Positions 27,327-35,921 of a stretch of DNA of 64,000 bases are shown piece after piece. Origin of the DNA: Streptomyces sp. NBC_01481 (lineage in GTDB: Bacteria; Actinomycetota; Actinomycetes; Streptomycetales; Streptomycetaceae). Made by a program: the position numbers and the translations under genes. A model generated the notes under the pieces. That model was not told the origin of the DNA. It worked only from the letters and a program-made list of their open reading frames with translations, and made no database searches. The stretch covers positions 1,500,501-1,564,500 of the forward strand of contig NZ_JAPEPT010000001.1 in NCBI RefSeq assembly GCF_026339995.1, read 5' to 3'. Within the stretch, counting starts at the first letter, position 1; each line of letters begins with the position of its first letter.

Positions 27327-28487
27327 ATGGTGGCGAAGAAGATCGCCGAGAAGACGGCGTCCGCACGATCCACCGCCGCTGGAGCGGCGGCCAGGGATAC
27401 GAGCGGGAAGAAGAGCACCGTGGCGAAGAAGGCCGCGGCAGGCAGTGGGAAGCAGGCGGCGAGGCCGACGACGGCGAAGGTGGCGAAGAAGGCATCGGCT
27501 GCCACGGCGACAGTGAAGAAGGTGTCGGTGGTCGTGGAGCCGGCACCCGCCAGGAAGGTGGCTGCGGCCAAGGCCACCACGAAGAAGGCCACGGCGACGA
27601 AGAAGGCGACCCCGACGAAGACGACGGCCGCCAAGAAGTCCACGGCGAAAGCCACGACCAAGAAGGCAACCACCAAGAAGGTCACGGCGAAGAAGGCCGC
27701 GGCCGAGAAGACGGCCAAGAAGAAGGCCGCGAAGACGACGGCGAAGACGGCCGCCAAGACGACTGCCAAGACGACTGCCAGGGCGAGCGCCAAAAAGGCG
27801 CCTGCGAAGACGACGAGCGCGAAGAAGGCGACGGCCGTGGACGAGACGACGACCGCAGCAACGGCCGGGACGCCGACGGCGAAGAGGGCGCCTGCCAAGA
27901 AGGCCGTGGCCAAAAAGGCCGTGAAGAAGACCACGAAGAAGGCCGCGCCCGCGGCCAAGGGGGCGGCCAAGGCCGCGAAGCAGACAGGAGCCAGGACGGT
28001 GGGAGCGAAGAAGACCGCGGGTGGGGTATCGGCCGCGGGCAAGAGCGCGACAGCGCTGCCCACGGCCCGTACAGCGGCCGCGACACCGCCGGGAGAGCTC
28101 GCGGTACGACCCGGCGAGGACCCGTGGACCCCCGAGGAGGTCGCCGAGGCGCGCGCCGAGCTGGCGGGCGAGGCGATCCGGCTGAGCAACGAGATCAGCA
28201 CCTCGGAGGAGGCGCTGGTCGGGATGATGCGGGACTCCGGGGACGGCGCGGGCGACGACGATGCCGACACCGGGACGAAGAACATCACGCGCGAGCACGA
28301 GCTGGCGCTCGCCGCGAACGCGCGCGAGATGCTGGAGCAGACCGAGCGTGCGCTGCTGCGCCTGGATGCGGGGACGTACGGCCTCTGCGAGATCTGCGGG
28401 AAGCCCATCGGCAAGGCGCGGATGCAGGCGTTCCCGCGCGCGACGCTCTGCGTCGAGGACAAGCAGAAGCAGGAACGACGCGGCTAG
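27327..28487 (+). CDS. DksA/TraR-type protein with histone-H1-like Lys/Ala tail
   Basis: A 386-residue protein. Residues 1 to about 240 are a low-complexity Lys/Ala/Thr tract (repeats such as AKKATTKKATAKK), like eukaryotic H1 tails and bacterial HU-type extensions. The C-terminus is a TraR/DksA domain: ELAGEAIRLSNEISTSEEAL, LAANAREMLEQTERALLRL, then the zinc region with C354, C357 and C375. The expected fourth ligand is replaced by D378 (CVED). DksA-type proteins act in the RNA polymerase secondary channel; the tail suggests DNA or nucleoid binding. The ATG at 27327 follows GAAGGGG; GTG at 27330 is an alternative. Confidence 0.85.
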   Translation: MVAKKIAEKTASARSTAAGAAARDTSGKKSTVAKKAAAGSGKQAARPTTAKVAKKASAATATVKKVSVVVEPAPARKVAAAKATTKKATATKKATPTKTTAAKKSTAKATTKKATTKKVTAKKAAAEKTAKKKAAKTTAKTAAKTTAKTTARASAKKAPAKTTSAKKATAVDETTTAATAGTPTAKRAPAKKAVAKKAVKKTTKKAAPAAKGAAKAAKQTGARTVGAKKTAGGVSAAGKSATALPTARTAAATPPGELAVRPGEDPWTPEEVAEARAELAGEAIRLSNEISTSEEALVGMMRDSGDGAGDDDADTGTKNITREHELALAANAREMLEQTERALLRLDAGTYGLCEICGKPIGKARMQAFPRATLCVEDKQKQERRG

Positions 28488-28519
28488 CAGGAACGATGCG
28501 GCTGGGGCATGTCCCAGGT

Positions 28520-28616
28520 CCCTGACCGGTGGATCGGGCGGGGGCAGGGAGCGGGGTCCGGCACGCGCGCGCCGCGGCACGCGAGCCGGGCAAGGCCGGC
28601 CGGACAGGGCCTGGGG
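28520..28616. repeat. Second palindromic repeat family, copy 1 (expanded)
   Basis: The ends match the copy at 60466-60516: CCGGTGGATCGGGCG (28526-28540) and GGCAAGGCCGGCCGGACAGG plus GCCT (to 28612). The left end CCCTGACCGG and right end CCGGACAGGG are partly complementary. The centre here is about 45 bp longer and GC-rich, as if inserted or diverged. It lies between the dksA-like gene and lspA and may work as a terminator. Confidence 0.5.
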
Positions 28617-28683
28617 CCCTCTGGCTCCGTACGTGTGTGCCGTACCCTCGTGCTCAGTCAGGCACCTAGGTTGAGGGACTCAC

Positions 28684-29244
28684 GTGGCAGAGGCGGAGCG
28701 CATCATCGGTACGCCAGATGTGGACGGCGAGGCTTCGGCGCCCGCCGAGCAGCCCAAGGGCAGGCGCAAGATCGCCGTGCTCTTCGGTGTGGCGGTCGTG
28801 GCCTACCTGATCGACCTCGTCAGCAAGATGATCGTGGTGGCCAAGCTGGAGCACCACGAGCCGATCGAGGTCATCGGCGATCTGCTGAAGTTCGAGGCGG
28901 TACGCAACCCCGGCGCCGCGTTCGGCATGGGCGAGGCCTTCACCGTGATCTTCACCTGCATCGCGGCGACCGTGATCGTCGTGATCGCCCGGCTGGCGCG
29001 CAAGCTCTACAGCCTGCCGTGGGCGATCGCGCTCGGACTGCTGCTCGGGGGTGCGCTCGGCAATCTCACCGACCGGATCTTCCGTTCGCCCGGCGTCTTC
29101 GAGGGCGCGGTCGTCGACTTCATCGCGCCCGCGCATTTCGCCGTCTTCAATCTCGCCGACTCCGCGATCGTCTGCGGCGGATTCCTCATTGTGATCCTGT
29201 CCTTCAGGGGCCTGGACCCCGACGGGACCGTCCACAAGGACTGA
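28684..29244 (+). CDS. lspA: Lipoprotein signal peptidase LspA
   Basis: A 186-residue polytopic aspartyl protease that removes lipoprotein signal peptides after lipidation. Four membrane segments are visible. Motifs are [20 protein letters not shown] with D130, and [12 protein letters not shown] with D159, the catalytic pair. The first ~30 residues form a hydrophilic extension usual in actinobacteria. The start is GTG at 28684. It is followed 17 bp later by the pseudouridine synthase gene, the common lspA-rluD pair. Confidence 0.95.
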   Translation: MAEAERIIGTPDVDGEASAPAEQPKGRRKIAVLFGVAVVAYLIDLVSKMIVVAKLEHHEPIEVIGDLLKFEAVRNPGAAFGMGEAFTVIFTCIAATVIVVIARLARKLYSLPWAIALGLLLGGALGNLTDRIFRSPGVFEGAVVDFIAPAHFAVFNLADSAIVCGGFLIVILSFRGLDPDGTVHKD

Positions 29245-29261
29245 CAAGGCATACTCGACGG

Positions 29262-30203
29262 GTGAGTACAGTTCCCGAGATCCGCACCCTGCCCGTACCC
29301 GATGGCCTTGAGGGCGAGCGCGTCGACGCCGCCATCTCCCGGATGTTCGGGTTCTCCCGTTCGAAAGCGGCCGACCTGGCAGCCGCCGGAAAGGTGCAGG
29401 TCGACGGCTCGGTGGTAGGAAAGTCCGAGCGGGTGCACGGCGGGGCGTGGCTCGAGGTCGAGATGCCGCAGGCGCCCGCGCCGGTGCAGATCGTCGCCGA
29501 GCCGGTCGAGGGCATGGAGATCGTGCACGACGACGACGACATCGTCGTGATCGTGAAGCCGGTCGGCGTGGCCGCGCACCCCAGCCCCGGCTGGACCGGG
29601 ACCACGGTCATCGGCGGTCTCGCGGCCGCGGGCTACCGGATCTCGACGTCGGGCGCGGCCGAGCGGCAGGGGATCGTGCACCGCCTCGACGTCGGTACGT
29701 CCGGGCTGATGGTCGTCGCCAAGTCGGAGCGGGCGTACACCCTGCTGAAGGCGCAGTTCCGCGACCGCGTCGTGGACAAGCGGTACCACGCTCTGGTCCA
29801 GGGCCACCCGGACCCGCTGAGCGGGACGATCGACGCGCCCATCGGCCGGCACCCCAACCACGACTACAAGTGGGCCGTCACTGCGGACGGCAAGGCCTCC
29901 GTCACGCACTACGACCTCATCGAGGCCTTCCGTGCGGCCTCGCTGCTGGACATCAAGCTGGAGACCGGTCGTACGCACCAGATCCGCGTGCACATGTCGG
30001 CGCACAAGCACCCCTGTGTGGGCGATCTGACCTACGGCGCGGACCCGACGCTCGGGAAGCGGCTGGGGCTGACCAGGCAGTGGCTGCACGCGGTCCGCCT
30101 GGGCTTCGAGCACCCGTCGGACGGGCAGTGGGTCGAGTTCGAGAGCTCGTACCCGCAGGACCTGCAGTCGGCGCTGGACAAGATCACGGCGGAGAGTGAA
30201 TGA
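29262..30203 (+). CDS. RluA/RluD family pseudouridine synthase
   Basis: A 313-residue protein with an N-terminal S4 RNA-binding domain ([20 protein letters not shown]) and the synthase domain with the catalytic-Asp motif [16 protein letters not shown], then [10 protein letters not shown] and [12 protein letters not shown]. The family makes pseudouridines in 23S rRNA. The GTG at 29262 was chosen because it begins [10 protein letters not shown] after lspA; the frame is open farther upstream only over lspA. The stop overlaps the next ATG (ATGA). Confidence 0.92.
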   Translation: MSTVPEIRTLPVPDGLEGERVDAAISRMFGFSRSKAADLAAAGKVQVDGSVVGKSERVHGGAWLEVEMPQAPAPVQIVAEPVEGMEIVHDDDDIVVIVKPVGVAAHPSPGWTGTTVIGGLAAAGYRISTSGAAERQGIVHRLDVGTSGLMVVAKSERAYTLLKAQFRDRVVDKRYHALVQGHPDPLSGTIDAPIGRHPNHDYKWAVTADGKASVTHYDLIEAFRAASLLDIKLETGRTHQIRVHMSAHKHPCVGDLTYGADPTLGKRLGLTRQWLHAVRLGFEHPSDGQWVEFESSYPQDLQSALDKITAESE

Positions 30204-30673
30204 CCGGGTTCCAGGTGCGGGTGGCGGTCGGCCCGGCCGACCGTGAGGCCGCTTTCGCGGTCCGCAAGGACGTCTTCGTCGTCGAGCAGCGAGTGCCGGC
30301 GGAGATCGAGTACGACGCCTTCGACGCCGAGGACGCGGACACCGTGCATGTGCTGGCCGTCGGCGAGGACGGGGTGCCGCTCGGCACGGGACGTCTGCTG
30401 TACGGACCGGCCGCGGCGGACAAGACCGGCGGCGAGGCCTCGTTGGGTTCGCTGGGACGGCTCGCGGTGACCAAGGCGGCGCGCGGGCTGGGCGTCGGTG
30501 TGGCGCTGGTACGGGCGATCGAGGAGGCGGCGCGGGAGCGCGGCCTGGCGGCGGTGGATCTGCACGCGCAGACCCATGCGCTGGGGTTCTACGAGCGGCT
30601 GGGGTACGAGGCGTACGGGGCGGAGTTCCTGGACGCGGGTATCGGGCACCGGGCGATGCGGCGCGGGCTGTAG
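30200..30673 (+). CDS. GNAT family N-acetyltransferase
   Basis: A 157-residue acetyltransferase of the ElaA/GNAT type. Features are [20 protein letters not shown] near the N-terminus, the acetyl-CoA region [20 protein letters not shown] and the C-terminal [19 protein letters not shown]. The substrate cannot be told from sequence. The ATG overlaps the pseudouridine synthase stop, so it ends the lspA operon. A small hairpin follows. Confidence 0.88.
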   Translation: MTGFQVRVAVGPADREAAFAVRKDVFVVEQRVPAEIEYDAFDAEDADTVHVLAVGEDGVPLGTGRLLYGPAAADKTGGEASLGSLGRLAVTKAARGLGVGVALVRAIEEAARERGLAAVDLHAQTHALGFYERLGYEAYGAEFLDAGIGHRAMRRGL

Positions 30674-30688
30674 CGGGAGCCTCTCCCG
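30674..30688. terminator. Short hairpin between convergent GNAT and mscS genes
   Basis: CGGGAG-CCT-CTCCCG, directly after the GNAT stop. The 6-bp stem has no T-tract, so it is at best a weak bidirectional terminator in the 127-bp gap. Confidence 0.3.
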
Positions 30689-30800
30689 TACCCCCGGGCG
30701 GGCGACCTCCGTACTGATCACGGCCGTTGCGCCGGGCGGGAGTCGGACAGCCCGCGTGAGACGGTGACAGCGCGCCGAACCTGCCGTCCCGAACTCGGTG

Positions 30801-31937
30801 TCAACCGCGGCCCCTGCGCACCCGGTTGGCGTCGCCCTCGGGCGCCTCGTCCGGCTCGTGCGGCTCCTCGGGCGGGGGCGTCGGCGAAGTGGATGCGGCG
30901 TCACGCGCGGCGGGCGAGGTCGCGACGCGCGGGAGCGCGTACGGATGCTTCTCCCACAACCAGGCGATCATCCGCTCCCGTACCACGCAGCGCGCCGTCC
31001 AGAGGTTGTCCGCGTCCTTCGCCGTGACCACCGCGCGCACCTGGATCGTGGTCGGTGTGGTGTCGGTGACAGCGAGGCTCGAGTCCCGGCCGTCCCATGC
31101 CGCGCAATCGTCCAGGATCTCCTGCAGCTTCTCGCGCATCAGCCCCACCGGCGCCGAGTGGTCGAGATGGAAGAAGACCGTCCCTGTCATCTGGGCCCCG
31201 CCGCGCGACCAGTTCTCGAACGGTTTGCCGGTGAAGTACGACACCGGCATCGTTATCCGCCGCTCGTCCCAGGTCCGTACGGCGAGGAACGTGAGCGTGA
31301 CCTCCTCGACCACACCCCACTCCCCGTCCACCACCACGGTGTCGCCGATCCGCACCATGTCGCCGAACGCGATCTGGAAGCCGGCGAAGAGATTGCCGAG
31401 CGTGGACTGCGCGGCGACACCGGCGACGATGCCGATGATGCCCGCGGAAGCCAGCATCGAGGCGCCGAGCTTCTCCATGCCGGGGAAGGTCAGCAGCATC
31501 GCGGCGAACGCCACCACGGCGACGATCGCCGTGATGATCCGCATGATCAGAGTGACTTGCGTACGCACCCGCCGAACCCGGGCGGGATCGCGGGTGGAGG
31601 TGGCGTAGCGGGCGTACGTGGACTCCACGACGGCGGAGACGATCCGGGTCACCAGCCAGGCCCCGGCGCCGATCAGCACCAGCGACAGCACATGTCCGAT
31701 GCCCGCTTCGTGGTCCTCGATGAGCTGCCACCTGGTCTCCTTGAAGCTGCCTCTCAGTATCGCGGTGAGCAGCACGACTTGGAGCGGCAGCCCGCAACGG
31801 CGGAGCAGACCCCACAGCGGCGTCTCGGGGTGGCGGCGGTCCACCCGGCGCAGCAGCAGGTCGAAAGCCCAGCCGAGCAGCAGCGTGAGCAAGAGCGAAC
31901 CACCGAGGACGGTCAACGGGCGCAGTGCGTTCTCCAT
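30801..31937 (-). CDS. MscS-family mechanosensitive channel
   Basis: A 378-residue membrane protein with four to five hydrophobic segments and the MscS pore/beta domain: ASAGIIGIVAGVAAQSTLGN, LFAGFQIAFGDMVRIGDTVV and EWGVVEEVTLTFLAVRTWD. The C-terminus is an acidic Pro/Glu-rich tail. Such channels release solutes on hypo-osmotic shock. The ATG at 31937 was chosen since the protein starts MENALRPLTVLGGSLLLT with a membrane segment; the frame is open upstream only over the divergent gene. It is convergent with the GNAT gene and divergent from the hydrolase gene by 36 bp. Confidence 0.9.
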   Translation of the reverse strand: MENALRPLTVLGGSLLLTLLLGWAFDLLLRRVDRRHPETPLWGLLRRCGLPLQVVLLTAILRGSFKETRWQLIEDHEAGIGHVLSLVLIGAGAWLVTRIVSAVVESTYARYATSTRDPARVRRVRTQVTLIMRIITAIVAVVAFAAMLLTFPGMEKLGASMLASAGIIGIVAGVAAQSTLGNLFAGFQIAFGDMVRIGDTVVVDGEWGVVEEVTLTFLAVRTWDERRITMPVSYFTGKPFENWSRGGAQMTGTVFFHLDHSAPVGLMREKLQEILDDCAAWDGRDSSLAVTDTTPTTIQVRAVVTAKDADNLWTARCVVRERMIAWLWEKHPYALPRVATSPAARDAASTSPTPPPEEPHEPDEAPEGDANRVRRGRG

Positions 31938-31973
31938 GACTCCGACGCTAACGGGAACTGGCACGATGTCCGA

Positions 31974-32552
31974 ATGAACATCATGCTCTTCCATTCGGTC
32001 TACGGTCTGCGCCCGGCCGTTCTCGCGGCGGCCGACCGGCTGCGCGAAGCCGGGCACCAGGTTCACGTGCCCGACCTCTACGACGGGCAAACCGTCGACA
32101 CCATGGAGGAGGGCAGGGAGCTCAAGGACAAGATCGGCACGGACGAGTTGCTGCGCCGCGCGATCGCGGCCTCCGCGCCGTATGCGGACCGGGGTCTGGT
32201 GTACGCGGGCTTCTCGCTCGGCGGATCGATCGCGCAGAACCTCGCGCTGGGCGATGAGAAGGCGCGCGGGCTGCTGCTTCTTCACGGCACGTCCGACATC
32301 GCCGAGGGCGCGAGCGTGGACGAGCTGCCCGTACAACTGCATGTCGCGGACCCCGACCCCTTCGAGACGCACGACTGGCTGAGCGCCTGGTATCTGCAGA
32401 TGCAGCGGGCGGGCGCCGATGTGGAGATTTATCGCTGTCCGGGCGCCGGGCATCTGTACACCGACCCCGAACTGCCCGACTACGACGAGGCGTCGGCGGA
32501 GCAGACCTGGCGGGTGGCGCTGGGCTTCCTGGAATCGCTCCACGAGGACTGA
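31974..32552 (+). CDS. Dienelactone hydrolase-like alpha/beta hydrolase
   Basis: A 192-residue alpha/beta hydrolase similar to dienelactone hydrolases: HSVYGLRPAVLAAADRLREA, DLYDGQTVDTMEEG, the nucleophile elbow AGFSLGGSIAQ and the late histidine in CPGAGHLYTDPEL. Classical members use Cys at the nucleophile; Ser here suggests esterase-like chemistry. The substrate is unknown. The ATG at 31974 is preferred, with 31983 as an alternative. It ends at a strong hairpin. Confidence 0.85.
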   Translation: MNIMLFHSVYGLRPAVLAAADRLREAGHQVHVPDLYDGQTVDTMEEGRELKDKIGTDELLRRAIAASAPYADRGLVYAGFSLGGSIAQNLALGDEKARGLLLLHGTSDIAEGASVDELPVQLHVADPDPFETHDWLSAWYLQMQRAGADVEIYRCPGAGHLYTDPELPDYDEASAEQTWRVALGFLESLHED

Positions 32553-32557
32553 CGGAT

Positions 32558-32585
32558 GCTGCCCGCCGCGGGTGCGGCGGGCAGC
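32558..32585. terminator. Bidirectional hairpin terminator
   Basis: A perfect 12-bp stem, GCTGCCCGCCGC (32558-32569) and GCGGCGGGCAGC (32574-32585), with loop GGGT, between the convergent hydrolase and M43 protease genes. It has no T-tract, as is common for Streptomyces. Confidence 0.7.
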
Positions 32586-32605
32586 CAGGGCGTGCTTGAG
32601 AGGCC

Positions 32606-33589
32606 TCAGCCCGCCCGGTAGGCGGTCCAGCTGTCCTTCATCCGCTGCACCTGGCCCGCGGTGAACTGGTACATGCAGGAGTCGTACGTGTAGTCCATGA
32701 AGTTGTGGATCGGGTCGGCTCCCGTGTTGCGGCTGCAGGAGTCGCGGCCGGTCGGGCACTGGTACGCGGCGCTCTTCTCGGACGGCGTGTCGGAGACGTA
32801 GTCGCCCTGGCCGTTACAGCCGCCCTGGAAGGTGTGGTAGAGCCCCATCCAGTGGCCGACCTCGTGGGTCGCGGTGTCGCCCTCGTCGTAGTTGGCGGCG
32901 GAGCCACCGGGCAGTGAGGTGTCGAGGATGACGACGCCGTCCATGCCCGGGCTGGAGTTGTACGAGCTCGGGAAGGTCGCCCAGCCGAGCAGGCCGCCGC
33001 TGAGGTTGGCGGTGTAGATGTTGAGGGCGCCCGCGCCGCCCTTGCGCAGCGCGGTCTTCATCGCCTTCTCGTTGGTCGAGCCGGAAGCCAGGTTGTACCA
33101 GGAGGCGTTGTCCGTGTAGTCCGTGGCGGCCAGCGAGAACTGGAAGGTGGAGTCGGTGTTCCCGGTGCCCTGGCCGACGTACGCGGCGTTGAGGACCGCC
33201 ATCTGGTTGCTGACGTCGGTCGCGCTGAGCTTGCCGGTCGTTCCGCTGTGGACGACGTGGAAGTAGACCGGGATGGTGGTCGCCGCGGCCGTCGTGAACG
33301 CTCTGCCGGTGGCGCGGGCCTTGTCGAGTCTCTTGCGCATGTCCGCGTCCATGGCCTTGGCCTGAGTGGCGGTCACTTCGTTGGGCTCGTCCGCGTGCTG
33401 GCTTCCGGGCTTGGCCGCACGGGCGTTGGCGGAAACGCTCGCAGTGTCGGCGCACTCCTGCGCGGGGGTCTTGGCGGCGGCGATCCCTGCGGGTGCGGAG
33501 AGCGGGGAGAGCACGAGAGTTCCGGCCATGACCGCGGTACCGATAAATCGGTTGCGCAAACGGGGAGATATTCGGGCAAGCGTGGGCAC
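32606..33589 (-). CDS. Secreted M43-family zinc metalloprotease
   Basis: A 327-residue precursor: an Arg-containing N-terminus, a hydrophobic signal peptide (about residues 15-38) and a propeptide-like region. The catalytic domain has the extended zinc motif [11 protein letters not shown] near residue 240 and a Met-turn region ([16 protein letters not shown]). Four Cys near GGCNGQG and [10 protein letters not shown] fit the disulfides of secreted pappalysin-like enzymes. The GTG at 33589 is preceded by AGGAG at six bases. The substrate is unknown. Confidence 0.9.
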   Translation of the reverse strand: MPTLARISPRLRNRFIGTAVMAGTLVLSPLSAPAGIAAAKTPAQECADTASVSANARAAKPGSQHADEPNEVTATQAKAMDADMRKRLDKARATGRAFTTAAATTIPVYFHVVHSGTTGKLSATDVSNQMAVLNAAYVGQGTGNTDSTFQFSLAATDYTDNASWYNLASGSTNEKAMKTALRKGGAGALNIYTANLSGGLLGWATFPSSYNSSPGMDGVVILDTSLPGGSAANYDEGDTATHEVGHWMGLYHTFQGGCNGQGDYVSDTPSEKSAAYQCPTGRDSCSRNTGADPIHNFMDYTYDSCMYQFTAGQVQRMKDSWTAYRAG

Positions 33590-33733
33590 GTTGACTCCTA
33601 GCGGGGGGTGGGCGGAGGTGACTTCCTCGCCACTGCCGGGAGGTTATGTGCGCATGACAGATCTTGATGAGAATCGATCAAGCCCAATCAATCCATAGAT
33701 CAATTGGGACATCGGGGCGAAATCTTTCAGCCA

Positions 33734-33774
33734 GGTCCAGACTTTGAGATGGACCGGTAACACGTGGGGTTACC
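33734..33774. promoter_or_regulatory. Two adjacent inverted repeats between the protease and phoD genes
   Basis: GGTCCA (33734-33739) pairs with TGGACC (33750-33755), and GGTAAC (33756-33761) with GTTACC (33769-33774). They lie end to end, about 145-185 bp upstream of the M43 protease start. The flanking stretch 33650-33725 is notably AT-rich and holds another imperfect palindrome around 33684-33710 (CCCAAT...ATTGGG). The promoter and operators of the protease gene probably lie here. Confidence 0.4.
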
Positions 33775-33776
33775 AA

Positions 33777-33823
33777 GGCGGGTGGTGTGTCCGGATTCGG
33801 ATGGCGAATTAACACCACCCGCC
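33777..33823 (-). terminator. Hairpin downstream of phoD
   Basis: GGCGGGTGGTGT (33777-33788) and ACACCACCCGCC (33812-33823) form a perfect 12-bp stem with a 23-base loop, about 52 bases past the phoD stop. The loop is large and no T-tract follows, so it could be an RNA stabiliser instead. Confidence 0.45.
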
Positions 33824-33874
33824 TGATGGCGTGATCTGTGCGTAACAGGGCGCCGAGTGGCTGGAATTCGACGG

Positions 33875-35527
33875 TCAGCGCACCGGCCGGTCGACCCGCT
33901 CGACGTGCTGCGTACCGGACAGGGTCCGGTAGGAGCGGGCCCACTTGGTGGTCGCGCCCTGCTGGGTCTTGTCGGAGATGACGTAGTAGTCCATCTGGGA
34001 GCGCTCGGCGGTGACGTCGAGGACGCCGTAGCCGTGGTTGTCCATGTCGATCCACTTCACATGGCGGTTGGCCGCCTTGACCGCCGCGGAGGCGATCAGC
34101 GAGACCGTGCCGGGTGCGACATGGAGGATGTCGTCGAGGTTGTCGGAGGTCACCGACGTCACGACGAACTCGGTCGCGGCCGACTGCGACAGCGGATACG
34201 TCGCCGCCTTGACCGGCACGTCGTTCGCCCACGCCATGTGGATGTCGCCGGTGAGGAAGACCGTGTTCTTGATGCCGCGCTGGGTAAGGTGCGCGAGCAG
34301 CTCCTTGCGGTCGTCCGTGTAGCCGTCCCACTGGTCGACGTTGACGGCGAGGCCCTCCTTGGGCAGGCCCAGCAACTCCGCGATCGGCTCCAGGAGATAG
34401 GCCGGTACGGAGCCGAAGGCCACCGGCGAGATCATCACCGAGGTGCCGACCAGCTTCCAGGAGGCGTCGGAAGCGGCCAGGCCGGACTTCAGCCAGTCCA
34501 GCTGGGCGCGGCCGGTGATGGAGCGGTCCGGGTCGTCCACGCCGCCGTTGCCGACCGTCGACTGCTGCGAGCGGAAGGAGCGCAGGTCCAGCAGATGCAG
34601 ATCGGCGAGCTTGCCGAAGCGCAGGCGGCGGTAGACCGTGCCCTCGGTCGACGCGCGTACGGGCATCCACTCGAAGTACGCCTGGCGCGCGGCCGCGGCG
34701 CGTGCCGCCCAGTCGCCCTCGGTGCCCGGCGTGTGGTTCTCCGCGCCGCCCGACCAAGCGTCGTTGGCGAACTCGTGGTCGTCCCAGATCGCGATCACCG
34801 GGTGCGCGGCGTGCAGCGTCTGCAGGTCGGCGTCCGTCTTGTACGTGGCGTGCCGGGTGCGGTAGTCGGCGAGCGTGATGATCTCGTTCTTCGGCGAGTG
34901 CTGGCGAACGACGTACTTCGGCTCGGGGTAGCCGCCGGTCGCGTACTCGTAGATGTAGTCGCCGAGATGAAGGATGGCGTCGAGGTCGGTACGGGCGGCG
35001 AGATGGCGGTACGCCGAGAAGTAGCCAGCCTCCCAGTTGGCACAGGAGACCACACCGAAGCGGACGCCGGGGGTCGAGGCGTCGGTGGCGGGGGTGGTGC
35101 GGGTGCGGCCGACGGGGGAGACGCTGCCTCCGGCCGTGAAGCGGAAGTAATAGGCGGTGGCCTGGCGCAGGCCCCTTACGTCCACCTTGACCGTGTGGTC
35201 GGAGGCGGCCTTCGAGGTCGTGGCGCCACTGGCGACGATCTTCGTGAAGGCCTTGTCCTCCGCGACCTCCCAACCCACCGCGGTGTCGGGCCCCTTGCCG
35301 GAACCGGGCACGGCGTCGGGAGTGGGAGTGATACGCGTCCACAGCAGCACGCCGTCGGGCAGCGGGTCCCCGGAGGCGATGCCGTGCAGGAAGGCCGGGG
35401 CTTCGGCGGCGGAGGCCGAAGCGGCGGAGGTGGCGACCGCGATGGCGGGCGCGGCGACGACAGCGGTGGCGGCGGCGGCCTTGACGACCGTGCGGCGACT
35501 GGGAGTTGAGGAGAGTCTACTGGTCAC
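33875..35527 (-). CDS. phoD: Tat-exported alkaline phosphatase PhoD
   Basis: A 550-residue phosphatase/phosphodiesterase. The N-terminus has a twin-arginine signal (SRRTVVK, residues 10-16) and an Ala-rich hydrophobic stretch ending near ASAAEA. A PhoD N-terminal domain ([20 protein letters not shown]) precedes the metallophosphatase domain: [40 protein letters not shown] and [13 protein letters not shown]. PhoD releases phosphate from organic phosphates outside the cell. The GTG start at 35527 has no clear ribosome site and sits three bases from a palindrome. Confidence 0.93.
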   Translation of the reverse strand: MTSRLSSTPSRRTVVKAAAATAVVAAPAIAVATSAASASAAEAPAFLHGIASGDPLPDGVLLWTRITPTPDAVPGSGKGPDTAVGWEVAEDKAFTKIVASGATTSKAASDHTVKVDVRGLRQATAYYFRFTAGGSVSPVGRTRTTPATDASTPGVRFGVVSCANWEAGYFSAYRHLAARTDLDAILHLGDYIYEYATGGYPEPKYVVRQHSPKNEIITLADYRTRHATYKTDADLQTLHAAHPVIAIWDDHEFANDAWSGGAENHTPGTEGDWAARAAAARQAYFEWMPVRASTEGTVYRRLRFGKLADLHLLDLRSFRSQQSTVGNGGVDDPDRSITGRAQLDWLKSGLAASDASWKLVGTSVMISPVAFGSVPAYLLEPIAELLGLPKEGLAVNVDQWDGYTDDRKELLAHLTQRGIKNTVFLTGDIHMAWANDVPVKAATYPLSQSAATEFVVTSVTSDNLDDILHVAPGTVSLIASAAVKAANRHVKWIDMDNHGYGVLDVTAERSQMDYYVISDKTQQGATTKWARSYRTLSGTQHVERVDRPVR

Positions 35528-35529
35528 GG

Positions 35530-35549
35530 CCGATCAGACTACTGATCGG
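35530..35549. promoter_or_regulatory. Perfect palindrome at the phoD start
   Basis: CCGATCAG (35530-35537), loop ACTA and CTGATCGG (35542-35549), ending two bases before the phoD GTG. It occupies the place of the ribosome site. It may be an operator or an initiation-blocking hairpin. Farther upstream, GAATG occurs at 35556, 35568 and 35580, an exact 12-bp period. Confidence 0.4.
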
Positions 35550-35666
35550 TAGGTCGAATGGAAGAGCGAATGCGAGGGGGAATGGGGAAAGTTCGCCGGG
35601 TGGTGGGGCGGGGGTAACGGGGGCGTTGCCTGGAGGGTTGTCGTAGTCGGGCGAAGCGGTGTTTTT

Positions 35667-35882
35667 CCCCACCCCGCCCCTTCCCGTAACCAAGGGGGTT
35701 CGCCCCCCTGGACCCCCGTATGCGACCTTCGGCCGCATGTCCTCAAACGCCGGACGGGCTGAATGTGCGGCCGAGCCGCACATCTCAGCCTCGTGGGGGT
35801 CCCCCCGGACGAAGTCTGGGGGAGTTTGAGGCGCGGGGGTCCGGGGGCAGCGCCCCCGGTTACGGGAAGGGGCGGGGTGGGG
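35667..35882. repeat. Long palindromic intergenic repeat, copy B
   Basis: A 216-bp element between the DsbA-like and phoD genes. Outer arms 35667-35691 and 35858-35882 are a perfect 25-bp inverted match. The interior holds the family core (CTCAAACGCCGGACGGGCTG), the hairpin TGCGGC-CGAGC-CGCA with flanks, and a GGGGGTCCCCCC...GTCTGGGGGAG block. No gene lies in it. Upstream of phoD it lies about 140 bp before the start, so it also defines the far end of that promoter region. Confidence 0.8.
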
Positions 35883-35921
35883 TGAAAGCCCGCCGCAGGC
35901 GCACCCGCCCCGCCGCTTCGC

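Noticed and set aside
27400..28000. Lys/Ala codon repeats as a tandem DNA repeat or CRISPR-like array
   Set aside because: The repeats are protein-level low complexity with variable spacing, in frame throughout.
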